From an uncultured Enterobacterales bacterium (GTDB lineage Bacteria; Pseudomonadota; Gammaproteobacteria; Enterobacterales; Enterobacteriaceae), in assembly GCA_946478305.1 (NCBI GenBank), contig CAMLBO010000016.1, positions 1 through 57,140 on the forward strand: a DNA stretch of 57,140 nt, in the 5' to 3' direction. Under the pieces are notes generated by a model, which saw only the letters and a list, made by a program, of their open reading frames with translations, had not been told where the DNA came from and made no database searches. Below are positions 37,803 to 47,551 of this stretch, one piece after another. Position 1 is the first letter of the stretch; each line of letters begins with the position of its first letter. The position numbers were made by a program, and so were the translations under genes.

Positions 37803-38246
37803 CTACGCTTCACACCAGCCGGTGAGTTTTTCAATGCTCAACGGCTTGCCACCTGACGCATTAATAAGGCTGCTGAGCGGCAGAAAGAGCGGCTGAGGCA
37901 GTTCGTGCAGGTTAAACCACTGCCATCCCTCGCACTTTTCCGGTTCTCTATTTACTGGCTCGCCGTCTTCAACGTCTAACCGCGCAAGGCAAAACAGAGT
38001 CACATAATGCTTTTGTTCACGGGTAAACACATCATTGACCCAAGGACCGCGCGTGACCTGTCCCAGTTTCAGCCCGGTCTCTTCCAGCACTTCCCGTCGC
38101 GCGCACTCTTCAGGGGACTCACCAAATTCGAGATGCCCGCCGGGGGCTGACCAACAACCGTCGCCATGACTGCCCTTGCGCCGTCCAAGCAATAACTTAC
38201 TCTCCCGGAAAATCAGCACACCCACACCGACTTGTGGTACTAACAT
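37803..38246 (-). CDS. NUDIX hydrolase
   Basis: The product has 147 residues. A complete Nudix box is visible at about residues 37-59 (GGHLEFGESPEECARREVLE then ETGL), containing the REVLEE Mg-binding Glu residues. The first strand (VGVGVLIFRESKLLLGRRKG) and GCWSAPGG fit the NUDT15/MutT-like group that hydrolyses nucleoside triphosphates or related diphosphates. The exact substrate is not readable. The gene stands alone, divergent from a small unknown gene, and downstream of the gene-free region. Confidence 0.9.
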   Translation of the reverse strand: MLVPQVGVGVLIFRESKLLLGRRKGSHGDGCWSAPGGHLEFGESPEECARREVLEETGLKLGQVTRGPWVNDVFTREQKHYVTLFCLARLDVEDGEPVNREPEKCEGWQWFNLHELPQPLFLPLSSLINASGGKPLSIEKLTGWCEA

Positions 38247-38378
38247 CTGCCACTCCTGCGTTATATAAGCTTTTGGAAATCATAACCGACTGCTCCGTTG
38301 AGTCTATATTTATCCTTTCTGGTGATTGATCTGTACTATGAGTACTTCGGATGTTGGGTTGTTAATAAGGAGATTATG

Positions 38379-38585
38379 ATGTTGGATAACTATTTTGGTT
38401 CAGACATTAATGCCACCAGCGAGCAACAGCGCCGGTTACTGGCCGTGCAGGCAGCGCTCGAGTTACTGAAGGCAACGCTGTCTGATACTAACGACGGCAA
38501 CGGTGTCGAATACCAGCTGAAAACCGCTGAGAAGTACGTCGGCACCCTTGCAGATGCCATTCAGGCCGCCGTAGAGAAAAAGTAA
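38379..38585 (+). CDS. Small acidic helical protein of unknown function
   Basis: The product has 68 residues (MLDNYFGSDINATSEQQRRL and onwards), with no signal and no membrane segment. AAGGAG lies 6 bases before ATG 38379; an ATG three bases earlier is too close to it. The predicted structure is two amphipathic helices (LLAVQAALELLKATL and LKTAEKYVGTLADAIQAAVE). I do not recognise a family. A hairpin follows the stop codon, so it looks like a complete single-gene unit. Confidence 0.65.
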   Translation: MLDNYFGSDINATSEQQRRLLAVQAALELLKATLSDTNDGNGVEYQLKTAEKYVGTLADAIQAAVEKK

Positions 38586-38615
38586 TCAGGCGGATTGGAT
38601 ACCATTTCCCCCTAC

Positions 38616-38648
38616 ACCGCCTGCTGTGGACACGGCCGGCGGTTTTTG
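38616..38648 (+). terminator. Terminator of the small unknown gene
   Basis: ACCGCC (38616-38621) pairs with GGCGGT (38638-38643) and is followed by TTTTG. It lies about 30 bases past the stop. Confidence 0.6.
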
Positions 38649-38673
38649 TTTGGATGCCATTAGCGGCACGGCT

Positions 38674-39084
38674 TCAGACCTGTGGCCCTACCTGCAAAAA
38701 GGGGTTGAAAGCAATTTCCCACAGGTGTCCGTCCGGGTCGGAAAAATAGCCTGAATACCCTCCCCAGAAGACTTTCTGTCCAGGCTTTATCAGCGTACCG
38801 CCTGCTTTAACGGCCAGTGCCAGCACTTCATCAACTTCCTGTTCACTGGCCACGTTTTGTGCCAGTGAGACCGCGCGAAAACCGCTGCCATCCGCCGCCA
38901 CTCCGGCATCTTTCGCCAGCTCGTCCCGTGGAAATAATGACAGCCATGCTCCCGCCAACTGGAAGAAAGCAACGCCCTCGGATTCAAATTCTCGTCGCAC
39001 AAGCCCCAGTCCTTGCTGATAGAAGGTCGTGGAGATCTGCAAATCCTTCACGCCCAGGGTGACCATACTGATAACCGATTTCAT
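38674..39084 (-). CDS. VOC-family (glyoxalase/bleomycin-resistance fold) protein
   Basis: The product has 136 residues starting at ATG 39084. Paired beta-alpha-beta-beta-beta modules are visible: MVTLGVKDLQISTTFYQQGL in the first half, and LALAVKAGGTLIKPGQKVFW followed by GGYSGYFSDPDGHLWEIAFN in the second. The SDPDGHLWE motif carries the Glu that binds metal in active members. The family spans glyoxalases, dioxygenases and binding proteins, and nothing here decides between them. No operon partner is present. Confidence 0.85.
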   Translation of the reverse strand: MKSVISMVTLGVKDLQISTTFYQQGLGLVRREFESEGVAFFQLAGAWLSLFPRDELAKDAGVAADGSGFRAVSLAQNVASEQEVDEVLALAVKAGGTLIKPGQKVFWGGYSGYFSDPDGHLWEIAFNPFLQVGPQV

Positions 39085-39344
39085 CAATCTTGCTCACAGG
39101 TGAATAACCATTGTGCGGTTCAAGATAGTGGACGCCGATAGAATTGGAAATCAGGCCACCTCAGTAGCCTGCATAACTGGCGGTGCGGTCACAGTTCTTG
39201 TCGGATTGGACGGAAAAAATCGCGTTGTTATCCGAATGGGGATCTCGAGTCTGAAAGGCGTGGGGTTGTCAGTCGGGTACTGGCTCGGGTATGCTATGGA
39301 ATATATACGATACATATATAAACCATATATTGCAGGAACCCACG

Positions 39345-39599
39345 ATGGGCATTATCAAAATCTCCGAAATGATGCATGAGAATCTGCGCATCGCCAGTTT
39401 GGCCTTCACTCGTTCAATGAATGCCCAAGCCGAACATTGGATGAAAGTGGGCATGTTGATGGAAATGCATCCTGACCTCTCTCATCGCGATATTTGCCAG
39501 TTGCTGGTTCGCGCCAGTGCAGAATCCACAGAACGTTTCGATGGGATTAAAACCCTCCTCAACGATGGCGTCACCGCAAGGAAAACCAGTCATGACTGA
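39345..39599 (+). CDS. ParD-like antitoxin-family protein
   Basis: The product has 84 residues starting at ATG 39345 (MGIIKISEMMHENLRIASLA), with AGGA at 7 bases. The ribbon-helix-helix-like start (IKISEMMHENLR) and the following helices (SMNAQAEHWMKVGMLME, SHRDICQLLVRAS) fit the ParD-like family (Pfam ParD_like). The final codons overlap the start of a methionine aminopeptidase gene by 8 bases. No ParE-like toxin is present. An A/T-rich stretch with ATATAT-type symmetry lies just upstream and might be an autoregulatory site. The protein could regulate the peptidase gene or bind its product. Confidence 0.8.
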   Translation: MGIIKISEMMHENLRIASLAFTRSMNAQAEHWMKVGMLMEMHPDLSHRDICQLLVRASAESTERFDGIKTLLNDGVTARKTSHD

Positions 39600-40353
39600 A
39601 AATAACTTTATCAAATCTCCTGAAGGCATCGCCAAAGCGCGCATCGCCGGAGGCCTTGCTGCCCGGGTTTTGCAGATGATTGAACCGCACGTCCAGCCCG
39701 GCGTCACCACCGACTCTCTCGACAAACTGTGTCATGATTTTATCGTCAATGAGTTAAAGGCAATGCCCGCCAACATCGGTTATCAGGGCTACGAGAAAAC
39801 CACCTGTATCTCAGTCAATCATGTGATTTGCCACGGCATACCGTCGGAAAAGGTGCTGAAAAAAGGCGATATCGTCAACGTCGACGTGGCACTGATTAAC
39901 GATGGCTGGTACGGCGACACCAGCCGTATGTTTTATGCCGGTGAACCGTCAATTCTGGCCCGCCGCCTGGTAGATACCACGCTGGAAGCGATGAACGCCG
40001 GTATCGCCGTTGTGCGCCCCGGTGCGACGCTGGGCGATGTAGGTTTTGCTATCGCCAGCGTGGCCGAAGCCCAGGGCTTTGGCGTGGTGCGGGAGTATTG
40101 CGGCCACGGTATTGGTCAGGGTTACCATGAGGCGCCACAGGTACTGCATTACGGCCAACCGGGTAAAGGTCTTGTACTGGAAGAAGGGATGCTGTTTACC
40201 ATCGAACCGATGATTAACGCAGGTCAGCGTCATTCGAAAGTATTAAAAGATGGCTGGACGGTGGTCACCAAAGACCATTCATTATCTGCCCAGTGGGAAC
40301 ATATGGTGCTGGTAACAAAAGATGGCCACGAGGTGCTGACCCCCTGGCCTTGA
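39592..40353 (+). CDS. Type I methionine aminopeptidase, probable second copy
   Basis: The product has 253 residues starting at ATG 39592 (MTENNFIKSPEGIAKARIAG), with AAGGA at 8 bases. All five metal ligands are visible: two Asp in VDVALINDGWYGDTS, His in CGHGIGQGYHEAP, Glu in FTIEPMIN and Glu in SAQWEHMVLV. The enzyme removes initiator Met from nascent proteins in the cytosol. The essential enterobacterial map gene normally sits beside rpsB, so this copy next to a ParD-like gene is likely a paralogue. Translation is coupled to the preceding gene by the overlap. Confidence 0.92.
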   Translation: MTENNFIKSPEGIAKARIAGGLAARVLQMIEPHVQPGVTTDSLDKLCHDFIVNELKAMPANIGYQGYEKTTCISVNHVICHGIPSEKVLKKGDIVNVDVALINDGWYGDTSRMFYAGEPSILARRLVDTTLEAMNAGIAVVRPGATLGDVGFAIASVAEAQGFGVVREYCGHGIGQGYHEAPQVLHYGQPGKGLVLEEGMLFTIEPMINAGQRHSKVLKDGWTVVTKDHSLSAQWEHMVLVTKDGHEVLTPWP

Positions 40354-40408
40354 GTGTTCAACTCTTTACCTTCGTGGGACATCAGTCCCACGACTTTCCA
40401 CACTCTCT

Positions 40409-40804
40409 CTACTTCTGATACTGTTCGTCGGTCACTTTTTCCAGCCACTCCACCGGGCTACCGTTGAGTGATTCATTAATCGCAATGTGTGTCATGGCCG
40501 TCTGAGACGTCGCGCCGTGCCAGTGCTTGACCCCTTCGGGGATCCAGACGATATCACCCTGATTTATCTCTTCTCGCGGTCCACCCTCTTTCTGTATCCA
40601 GCCACGCCCTTGCGTGATAATCAGCGTCTGCCCAAGCGGATGGGTGTGCCATGCCGTGCGCGCACCCGGCTCGAAGGTCACTATCGCGCCGCCCACACGG
40701 GCAGGTTCAGTGCCACTGAAAGGCGAGTCGATACGGACGGTGCCCGTGAAATACTCTGCCGGACCGGCTTTGGAAGGTTGCGTACCGCTGTGAATAATTT
40801 TCAT
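40409..40804 (-). CDS. Cupin protein of the (R)-mandelonitrile-lyase-like group
   Basis: The product has 131 residues forming a single cupin barrel. Metal ligands appear as [11 protein letters not shown] (two His and Gln) and KHWHGAT (His). [20 protein letters not shown] and [15 protein letters not shown] match the manganese cupins related to bacterial hydroxynitrile lyase, which are widespread and mostly of unknown physiological role. A GAGG ribosome site precedes the start. It is divergent from a LysR-type gene, a typical regulator-target arrangement. Confidence 0.85.
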   Translation of the reverse strand: MKIIHSGTQPSKAGPAEYFTGTVRIDSPFSGTEPARVGGAIVTFEPGARTAWHTHPLGQTLIITQGRGWIQKEGGPREEINQGDIVWIPEGVKHWHGATSQTAMTHIAINESLNGSPVEWLEKVTDEQYQK

Positions 40805-40862
40805 GTTTTCCTCAGAGTTATCATGCGTTAGATTTAAATTACCCCGAATTGTGAGACATAAC

Positions 40863-40890
40863 CATAGGGTAAAATCTGCTAGAACCTATG
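40863..40890. promoter_or_regulatory. Possible LysR operator between the cupin and regulator genes
   Basis: CATAGG (40863-40868) and CCTATG (40885-40890) form a 6-bp dyad with a 16-base gap, inside the 186-bp divergent promoter region. Confidence 0.35.
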
Positions 40891-40930
40891 AGCTGCATTC
40901 ATCAATAGTGCGAGATATCTGCTGCTGTGA

Positions 40931-41884
<954 letters not shown>

Positions 41885-41915
41885 TTTTTTCACTCCCAAC
41901 AAGGCAGGCTGTACG

Positions 41916-42506
41916 ATGACAACTGAAGTAACCCTGACTGGCCAGAAAATCCGCCTGCGTCCGATGCAGGATAATGATGCGGCGGCCCTGCTGGCCGCCG
42001 CATCTGACGGGGAGCTATGGAATTTGAAAGTCACGGCGGTACCTTCCCCTGAAACGGTGTCGCAGTACATTCACATCGCCCTGAAAGGCAAAGAGGCAGG
42101 CACGGTGATCCCTTTCGTTATCGAGGATATCGCCAGCGGGAAACCGATTGGCTCGACGCGGTTCTGGAAGATGGACAACAAAAATCGCAAGCTGGAGATT
42201 GGACATACCTGGTTATCTGCGTCATGGCAGCGCACGCATGCCAATACTGAAGCCAAATATCTGCTGCTCGGCCATGCCTTTGAAGTGCTGAACTGCGTTC
42301 GCGTCCAGTTCACCACCGATGAACTGAATGAAAAATCCCGCAACGCGATTTTACGGCTGGGCGCGCAGCAGGAAGGCATCGTGCGCCACGAGCGCATCAT
42401 GCCCGATGGCCGTAAACGCAACTCGGTGCGCTTTAGTATTATCGACGATGAATGGCCGCAGATCCGCAGTAACCTGCAACAACGCCTGCACGATAGCAGC
42501 ATGTAA
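41916..42506 (+). CDS. GNAT acetyltransferase, RimJ/RimL-like
   Basis: The product has 196 residues. The strand LTGQKIRLRPMQDNDAAALL opens the fold, PIGSTRFWKMDNKNRKLEIG forms the central sheet, and LGHAFEVLNCVRVQFTTDEL carries the acetyl-CoA-binding segment. NEKSRNAILRLGAQQEGIVR is the typical RimJ/RimL C-terminal block. It acetylates an amino group of a protein or small molecule; the substrate is not evident. It lies 31 bp after the LysR gene, on the same strand. Confidence 0.85.
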   Translation: MTTEVTLTGQKIRLRPMQDNDAAALLAAASDGELWNLKVTAVPSPETVSQYIHIALKGKEAGTVIPFVIEDIASGKPIGSTRFWKMDNKNRKLEIGHTWLSASWQRTHANTEAKYLLLGHAFEVLNCVRVQFTTDELNEKSRNAILRLGAQQEGIVRHERIMPDGRKRNSVRFSIIDDEWPQIRSNLQQRLHDSSM

Positions 42507-42573
42507 AAGCGGAGGGGCCTGCTTGGTTTTACCCTCGCCAATGCCCCTGCCGCCCTCTCACCGGGGGCGAGTT

Positions 42574-43506
42574 TTACTGGTCTGATCCGAAGGCGGAAGG
42601 CTGCAGAGTGGCAAATACTTCTTCCGCCGCCGGAGTAATGCCGGTCATATGCATACAACCGTGGATCATCCCATCAAGCTGTACGAAACGAACCGCTGTA
42701 CTCTCCTCCTTCAATCTCTTTGCATAATGCTCACCTTCATCCCGCAGCGGATCATACTCACTGACAAGAATCGTGGCTGGAGGTAAACCCGCCAGCGAAA
42801 CAGCCATCGCCGGCGACGCATACGGATTTGCCGCATCGTCGGCGTCACGCAGGTAGTTTTGCCAGCAAAAAAACATCACATCGCGGGTCAACCCGTAGCC
42901 CTGTGCGTAACGGTGGCTTGATGGCGTATTGAGCGCGGCCCCCAGTGCCGGATAGAGCAAAAGCTGGTGATGTATCCGCGGGCCTGCCCGGTCTCTTGCC
43001 AGCAGACAGGCTGCCGCGGCCAGGTTCCCACCCGCACTGTCACCTCCGATACTGATTCGCTGTGGGTTAAGGCCTAACGCGCTGGCCTGCTGTGTTATCC
43101 AGCACAGTGCGCTATACACATCCTCCAGCGGAACGGGAAATTTATGTTCCGGCGCTAAACGATAACCCACCGATAAAATCACACAGCCGGTGGCTTCCGC
43201 CAGCTGACGGCACGGGGACTCCCAGGCGGGCAGCGAGCCCAGGCACCAGCCGCCACCATGGGCAAACACCATCGCAGGTCTCCCGATACTGTTTTCCAGC
43301 CCCACAGGCACGTAAACCCGGACCGCAACCGGATAACCGTCTGCGGCAGGAAATGTGAATGCCTCGTTATGCACTAACGACGTAGGTTTACCCTGTTGCC
43401 AGAGCAGCGCAGTGTCAGTTGCATTGCGTAGTTCAGCCAGAGAGGCGTCCGCCTGATCCGGCGGGCTGTCGGCCAGAAAGCGGGCGATGGCATGATCAAG
43501 CGGCAC
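42574..43506 (-). CDS. Alpha/beta hydrolase of the hormone-sensitive-lipase family
   Basis: The product has 310 residues starting at GTG 43506 (PLDHAIARFLADSPPDQ), with a strong GGAGG 7 bases upstream. Longer in-frame starts only read back through the neighbouring gene. The oxyanion motif HGGGW, nucleophile elbow GGDSAGG, catalytic Asp (VSEYDPLRDEG) and His (MIHGCMHM) are all present, so this is an active carboxylesterase candidate. It overlaps the upstream hydrolase gene by 11 bases and should be translationally coupled to it. Substrate is likely a small ester. Confidence 0.9.
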   Translation of the reverse strand: MPLDHAIARFLADSPPDQADASLAELRNATDTALLWQQGKPTSLVHNEAFTFPAADGYPVAVRVYVPVGLENSIGRPAMVFAHGGGWCLGSLPAWESPCRQLAEATGCVILSVGYRLAPEHKFPVPLEDVYSALCWITQQASALGLNPQRISIGGDSAGGNLAAAACLLARDRAGPRIHHQLLLYPALGAALNTPSSHRYAQGYGLTRDVMFFCWQNYLRDADDAANPYASPAMAVSLAGLPPATILVSEYDPLRDEGEHYAKRLKEESTAVRFVQLDGMIHGCMHMTGITPAAEEVFATLQPSAFGSDQ

Positions 43507-44389
43507 GGGACGCCTCCTGCAACAGAAATACCAGCAGCAGATCGCAGAAGGCTTCCGGGCGCTCCTCGGTAATAAAGTGACCGCAGTCCGCCACCATCGC
43601 ATGGCGTAGATCGGTTGCGACGGGCTGCAGGGTCAGAAATGGTGCATCGGCGGTAGCGTGTTCGGCACCTATTGCTAACACCGGCATTGTGAGCGGCGTC
43701 AGTGCCCGGCGCTGATTTTGCAGTACGGTTTCAGGTATGGCGCGGTAATAGTTAAACCCGGCATGCAATTTTCCTGGTGCTGAATAGGCGCGGATATACA
43801 CCTCGCTGGCCACCCGTGAACGGTGCCACGACCACTTGTCAAAAATAAAGCTCAGATAGCGGTCTTCACGCCCCTCCGTCAGCGCTTCAGGCAAATCGGC
43901 CAGTTGGTTAAACATAAAATGCCAGAGGAAAATATTTTCACCCGGTGCAACGAAGATCGAAGGGGCAGGCGCCAGCCCGGGGATCACGGCTTCGGTTAAA
44001 ATCAGCTTCTCCACCGCTTGTGGGAAATCACTGGCCAGCGCGTAACCTACCCACATACCAATATCATGGCCGATCACCGTATAACGAGCATGGCCCATTT
44101 GCACCATGGCTTCATGCAGGGTAGCGGCGATATTACCGGTATCGTAACCGCCCGAGGGCGCCTGCGAGTCCCCGGTGCCGGGAGGATCCAAAGCGATGGC
44201 CTGATACCCCGCCGTCGCCAGCGCCTTCATGACATAACGCCAGGTATACCAGGTCTGTGGCCAGCCTGGGATCAGCAGAACCGGTGTACCGCTCCCTTGC
44301 GAAACGCAGTGCAGTCTGCGTCCTCTGACCAGCAGCGAATGATGATGGAGGGACGTAATATCACTTTCTTGTGCGAATGACGGTTGCAT
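43496..44389 (-). CDS. Alpha/beta hydrolase, epoxide-hydrolase/dehalogenase-like
   Basis: The product has 297 residues. The motif VIGHDIGMW has Asp in the nucleophile position, as in epoxide hydrolases and haloalkane or haloacetate dehalogenases, not the Ser of esterases. The oxyanion region is LLIPGWPQTWYTWR and the C-terminal catalytic His is in VADCGHFITEERPE. A cap domain lies between (NIFLWHFMFNQ to WSWHRSRVASEVY). It is the middle gene of a leftward operon with a TIM-barrel epimerase upstream and an esterase downstream. The substrate is unknown. Confidence 0.88.
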   Translation of the reverse strand: MQPSFAQESDITSLHHHSLLVRGRRLHCVSQGSGTPVLLIPGWPQTWYTWRYVMKALATAGYQAIALDPPGTGDSQAPSGGYDTGNIAATLHEAMVQMGHARYTVIGHDIGMWVGYALASDFPQAVEKLILTEAVIPGLAPAPSIFVAPGENIFLWHFMFNQLADLPEALTEGREDRYLSFIFDKWSWHRSRVASEVYIRAYSAPGKLHAGFNYYRAIPETVLQNQRRALTPLTMPVLAIGAEHATADAPFLTLQPVATDLRHAMVADCGHFITEERPEAFCDLLLVFLLQEASRAA

Positions 44390-44427
44390 AGTTCTTCTCT
44401 TTATTAGTTTTCAGCGACTATGTATGT

Positions 44428-45483
44428 TCAGCGAATGCCCAGAAGCTGGTTGATTTGTGTCTGGCTGACCGGCGCTGCGGCGAAGTCGTCAAAGACGTTA
44501 TCCGTTACACAAATAATGTGGTCGCGGATAAACGCCGCCCCTTCACGTGCACCATCTTCCTTATTCTTAAGACAGCACTCCCACTCCAGCGTCGCCCAGC
44601 CCTGATAATCGTTCTGCGTCAGTTTTGAGAAGATACTTTTGAAATCTACCTGACCGTCGCCGGTTGAACGGAAACGCCCCGCCCGGTCATTCCACGACTG
44701 ATAACCACCGTATATGCCTTGTCGCCCCGTCGGGTTAAATTCGGCGTCTTTCACATGGAACATGCGGATAAACTCTTTATAGATATCCAGATATTCCAGG
44801 TAGTTAAGCTGTTGCAACACAAAGTGGCTGGGGTCAAACAGCATTTTGCAGCGAGGGTGATTGCCGGACCGCTCAAGGAACATTTCAAACGTAATGCCAT
44901 CGTGCAGATCTTCCCCCGGGTGAATTTCAAAACACAGGTTGATACCCTGCTCATCACAGGCGTTAAGCACCGGTAACCAGCGTCGCGAAAGCTCATCGAA
45001 TGCCGTTTCAATTAACCCTGCTGGGCGCTGCGGGAACGGGAAAATGTAGGGCCAGGCCAGCGAACCGGAAAATGTCCCCATATCCGTCAGCCCCAATCGT
45101 GCCGACGCTCTCGCCGCCAGCAACAGTTGGGCATGAGCCCATTCGGTTCTGGCCGCGGGCTTCCCACGTAAATGCTCAGGCGCAAACCCATCGCACAACG
45201 CGTCATAAGCCGGATGAACGGCCATCAGTTGACCAAAAATATGGGTAGTCAATTCACTGATCGCCAGCCCGTTTGACGCCAACATCCCGATGAGTTCATC
45301 GCAGTAAGTTTGGCTTTCCGCCGCCAGTGTGAGGTCCAGCAAGCGGCTGTCCCACGCCGGAATCTGCAACGCGGCAAAGCCGTGGTCAGCTGCCCAGATT
45401 GCGACAGTTTCTAACCGGTTGAAAGGGAATACGTCGTCGCTAAATTGTGCGAGGTGAAGGCTGGGACCTTTGATGGTTTTCAT
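44428..45483 (-). CDS. Sugar phosphate isomerase/epimerase-like TIM barrel protein
   Basis: The product has 351 residues starting at ATG 45483 (MKTIKGPSLHLAQFSDDVFP), with AGGAGC just upstream. Metal-binding residues of the xylose-isomerase-like (IolE/ThuB-type) barrel are visible: Glu in CFEIHPGED, Asp and His in MLFDPSHFVLQQL, His and Asp in FHVKDAEF, and Glu in ATLEWECCLK. It probably epimerises or isomerises a sugar or cyclitol derivative. It is the first gene of an operon with two hydrolases. Its ribosome site lies inside a perfect inverted repeat, and a TetR-type gene is divergent. Confidence 0.88.
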   Translation of the reverse strand: MKTIKGPSLHLAQFSDDVFPFNRLETVAIWAADHGFAALQIPAWDSRLLDLTLAAESQTYCDELIGMLASNGLAISELTTHIFGQLMAVHPAYDALCDGFAPEHLRGKPAARTEWAHAQLLLAARASARLGLTDMGTFSGSLAWPYIFPFPQRPAGLIETAFDELSRRWLPVLNACDEQGINLCFEIHPGEDLHDGITFEMFLERSGNHPRCKMLFDPSHFVLQQLNYLEYLDIYKEFIRMFHVKDAEFNPTGRQGIYGGYQSWNDRAGRFRSTGDGQVDFKSIFSKLTQNDYQGWATLEWECCLKNKEDGAREGAAFIRDHIICVTDNVFDDFAAAPVSQTQINQLLGIR

Positions 45484-45527
45484 GCTTGCTCCTATTGTTT
45501 GTTGATTGACAAACAATAGGAGCAAGC
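45484..45527. promoter_or_regulatory. Perfect 19-bp inverted repeat covering the epimerase ribosome site
   Basis: GCTTGCTCCTATTGTTTGT (45484-45502) pairs exactly with 45509-45527 around a 6-base loop. In the leftward mRNA it ends directly at the ATG and buries AGGAG in the stem. As DNA it is also a good TetR-type operator (TTGTTTGT-N6-ACAAACAA). Confidence 0.8.
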
Positions 45528-45664
45528 CGATCATATTGCAAACAGATTTATCGCGCCGTGCACAAAGGGTTAAGGTTTAGTCTGGTTAAAGCAGGTGTCA
45601 CTTGCTTGATATATGTGGAAAAATGCACCCAGTTAATTTCCCGAATTTTTTACCGGAGCAGAAT

Positions 45665-46258
45665 ATGGCGGGTCGTCCAAGAGAATTTGATCGAGAGGCA
45701 GCGCTGGTTGCCGCCAGAAATTTGTTCTGGCGTCATGGCTATGAAGGCACATCGATGGCAGATCTGGTGGCCGGGATGGGCATTGCTTCGGCGCGGATCT
45801 ACCACGCCTTTGGCTCGAAAGAGCAACTTTTCCGCGAGGCAGTGGGCAATTACGCCGAAAATGAAGGCGGATTTGCGGTCGAGGCCCTGCAACACCCTCA
45901 TATTCTGACGGCAATGCAAAATCTGTTTTCGGCGGCAATCGCGCTTTATACCCGCAATACTCAACCACTTGGCTGCATGGTAGTTTCTGCCGCCGGAGGG
46001 TTGAGCGAAGACAACAACGCCCTGCGCGAGTGGTTAGTGCAACAACGCCAGCAGCGCACGCAGGGGATCATCGATCGTTTCACCCAGGCTTTCGAAAACG
46101 GTGAACTGTCCCAAGGGGCCGATCCACTGCATCTGGGCCATTTCTACGCCACCTTCCTGCATGGCCTGTCTGTTCAGGCACGCGACGGTGTCGGCCAGCA
46201 GGCACTCAACGCAGCCGTTGTTCTGGCGTTACAACCTCTTGAGGCTAACCTGCGCTAA
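45665..46258 (+). CDS. TetR/AcrR-family regulator
   Basis: The product has 197 residues starting at ATG 45665 (MAGRPREFDREAALVAARNL), with GGAGC upstream. The DNA-binding helices are standard (LFWRHGYEGTSMADLVAGMG, IASARIYHAFGSKEQLFREA). The C-terminal ligand domain resembles the TetR C-terminal group with LGCMVVSAAG. It is divergent from the epimerase/hydrolase operon and probably represses it through the inverted repeat at 45484-45527. The ligand is unknown. Confidence 0.9.
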   Translation: MAGRPREFDREAALVAARNLFWRHGYEGTSMADLVAGMGIASARIYHAFGSKEQLFREAVGNYAENEGGFAVEALQHPHILTAMQNLFSAAIALYTRNTQPLGCMVVSAAGGLSEDNNALREWLVQQRQQRTQGIIDRFTQAFENGELSQGADPLHLGHFYATFLHGLSVQARDGVGQQALNAAVVLALQPLEANLR

Positions 46259-46318
46259 TCCCTGGTCGCGATATTATGAGGGATGAAGCCGTACAATCTC
46301 ATTTTGAGAGAACGCAGT

Positions 46319-46349
46319 AATAGGCGTTAAAGTAAGATTAACGCCTATT
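46319..46349. terminator. Inverted repeat between the convergent TetR and lipase genes
   Basis: AATAGGCGTTAA (46319-46330) pairs perfectly with TTAACGCCTATT (46338-46349) around a 7-base loop. It has no T-tract. Confidence 0.5.
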
Positions 46350-46475
46350 CATGGTTGTTAACGTAAAGAAAAGGTCACTGTCAAATTACTGACAGGAATT
46401 ACTCCGGGTTAACAAAGATAAAACAGTACTTTTGTAATCAATGTATTCCCTGTGGATTATCCAAAAGGGAGTTAA

Positions 46476-47360
46476 TTATAAACCTTTGCTTTTTAGCCGT
46501 GTCACATGCTCAACAAAAAGTTTAACGGGATCTGTTTTAGAACTGACCATCCCGCCGGTCTGATTAATTGCATCAACATGGTCAAGCGAATAGTCAGAAC
46601 GAATGACTTTCCCCAGATGCATATTATATCGGCCCACTAACCCATCATTCTGGAAGCGTTCTTTGATAAAGAAGAACGAGAATCCGACCATCGCAAGATG
46701 AAGCGGGTCAAGATTATTAACCCCCTGGTTAAAGGGATTATAATCAATCGTCCCACCCCAAGAGTAATAATAGACGCCATTCTCAAACTCTTTGCCCTCT
46801 CCCCCCCATACTGCAGGTAAACCCTGAGGGTATTTGGCATTGAATTGTGCCACGCCTTCGCTAGTCAGTGCGTCAAGAGCAGCGATGCCATCCTGCGGCA
46901 GGCACGGGTGCCCAGCGATAGCAGAGAGGAAGTTACCAAACGCGTTCATCACGCCATTGGCAACGGCTTCAGGCAAGCGTCCAGGCTTCAGGGCAAGACG
47001 GATCAGGTCAGCAATTTCTGAGCCAAAATTGACACCGTTGACGGAGGTCACGGAGGCGATCAGTTCGGGATGGGTCGCCGCGGCATAACGGCAGGCAAGC
47101 GGGCCCTGGCTATGGCCAATCAAATTGACTTTTGCTGCCCCCGTCTCAGCAAGGACTTTTTTCACAAAGGTCAGTAATTGTTCACCACGCACTTCATTAC
47201 TATTTTCTGCGGACAATGTGGCGACAAAGACTTTACAACCCGCATTTTCCAGCGCCTGTGGAATACCGAAAAAATAGGGATAAATACCGGCTATTTTATC
47301 AAAACCCAATAAGCCGTGAACCAGAACGACAGGATATATTAACGAGGTATTGGTTGACAT
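46476..47360 (-). CDS. Triacylglycerol lipase, Proteus-type, without signal peptide
   Basis: The product has 294 residues starting at ATG 47360 ([20 protein letters not shown]), with GGAG at 6 bases. The oxyanion motif VLVHGLLGF, nucleophile [14 protein letters not shown], catalytic Asp in the [14 protein letters not shown] region and His ([11 protein letters not shown]) match the Proteus mirabilis/Pseudomonas family I lipases. Like the Proteus enzyme it lacks a Sec signal and no foldase gene is adjacent, so export, if any, would be non-classical or by type I secretion. It hydrolyses long-chain triglycerides. It stands alone. Confidence 0.9.
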   Translation of the reverse strand: MSTNTSLIYPVVLVHGLLGFDKIAGIYPYFFGIPQALENAGCKVFVATLSAENSNEVRGEQLLTFVKKVLAETGAAKVNLIGHSQGPLACRYAAATHPELIASVTSVNGVNFGSEIADLIRLALKPGRLPEAVANGVMNAFGNFLSAIAGHPCLPQDGIAALDALTSEGVAQFNAKYPQGLPAVWGGEGKEFENGVYYYSWGGTIDYNPFNQGVNNLDPLHLAMVGFSFFFIKERFQNDGLVGRYNMHLGKVIRSDYSLDHVDAINQTGGMVSSKTDPVKLFVEHVTRLKSKGL

Positions 47361-47551
47361 AATAAACTCCATTTATGTGATTGGCCATGTGGCCAGGAGA
47401 ATAATAAGCAACGCGGAAATTAACTGCATGTCATTGCGGTTGTGCTGTGAAGAAGACATACAATATAGTCTATTTTTGGATTTTTAATAAATGTGACTCC
47501 CAAGCGGAGCCAAAGCTCCGCCGGTTGACTTAATAAGGGGCATTAAGGGTT

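Noticed and set aside
39113-39379. Rightward 88-residue frame before the ParD-like gene
   Set aside because: It overlaps the ParD-like coding region and its promoter in another frame, with no family signal.
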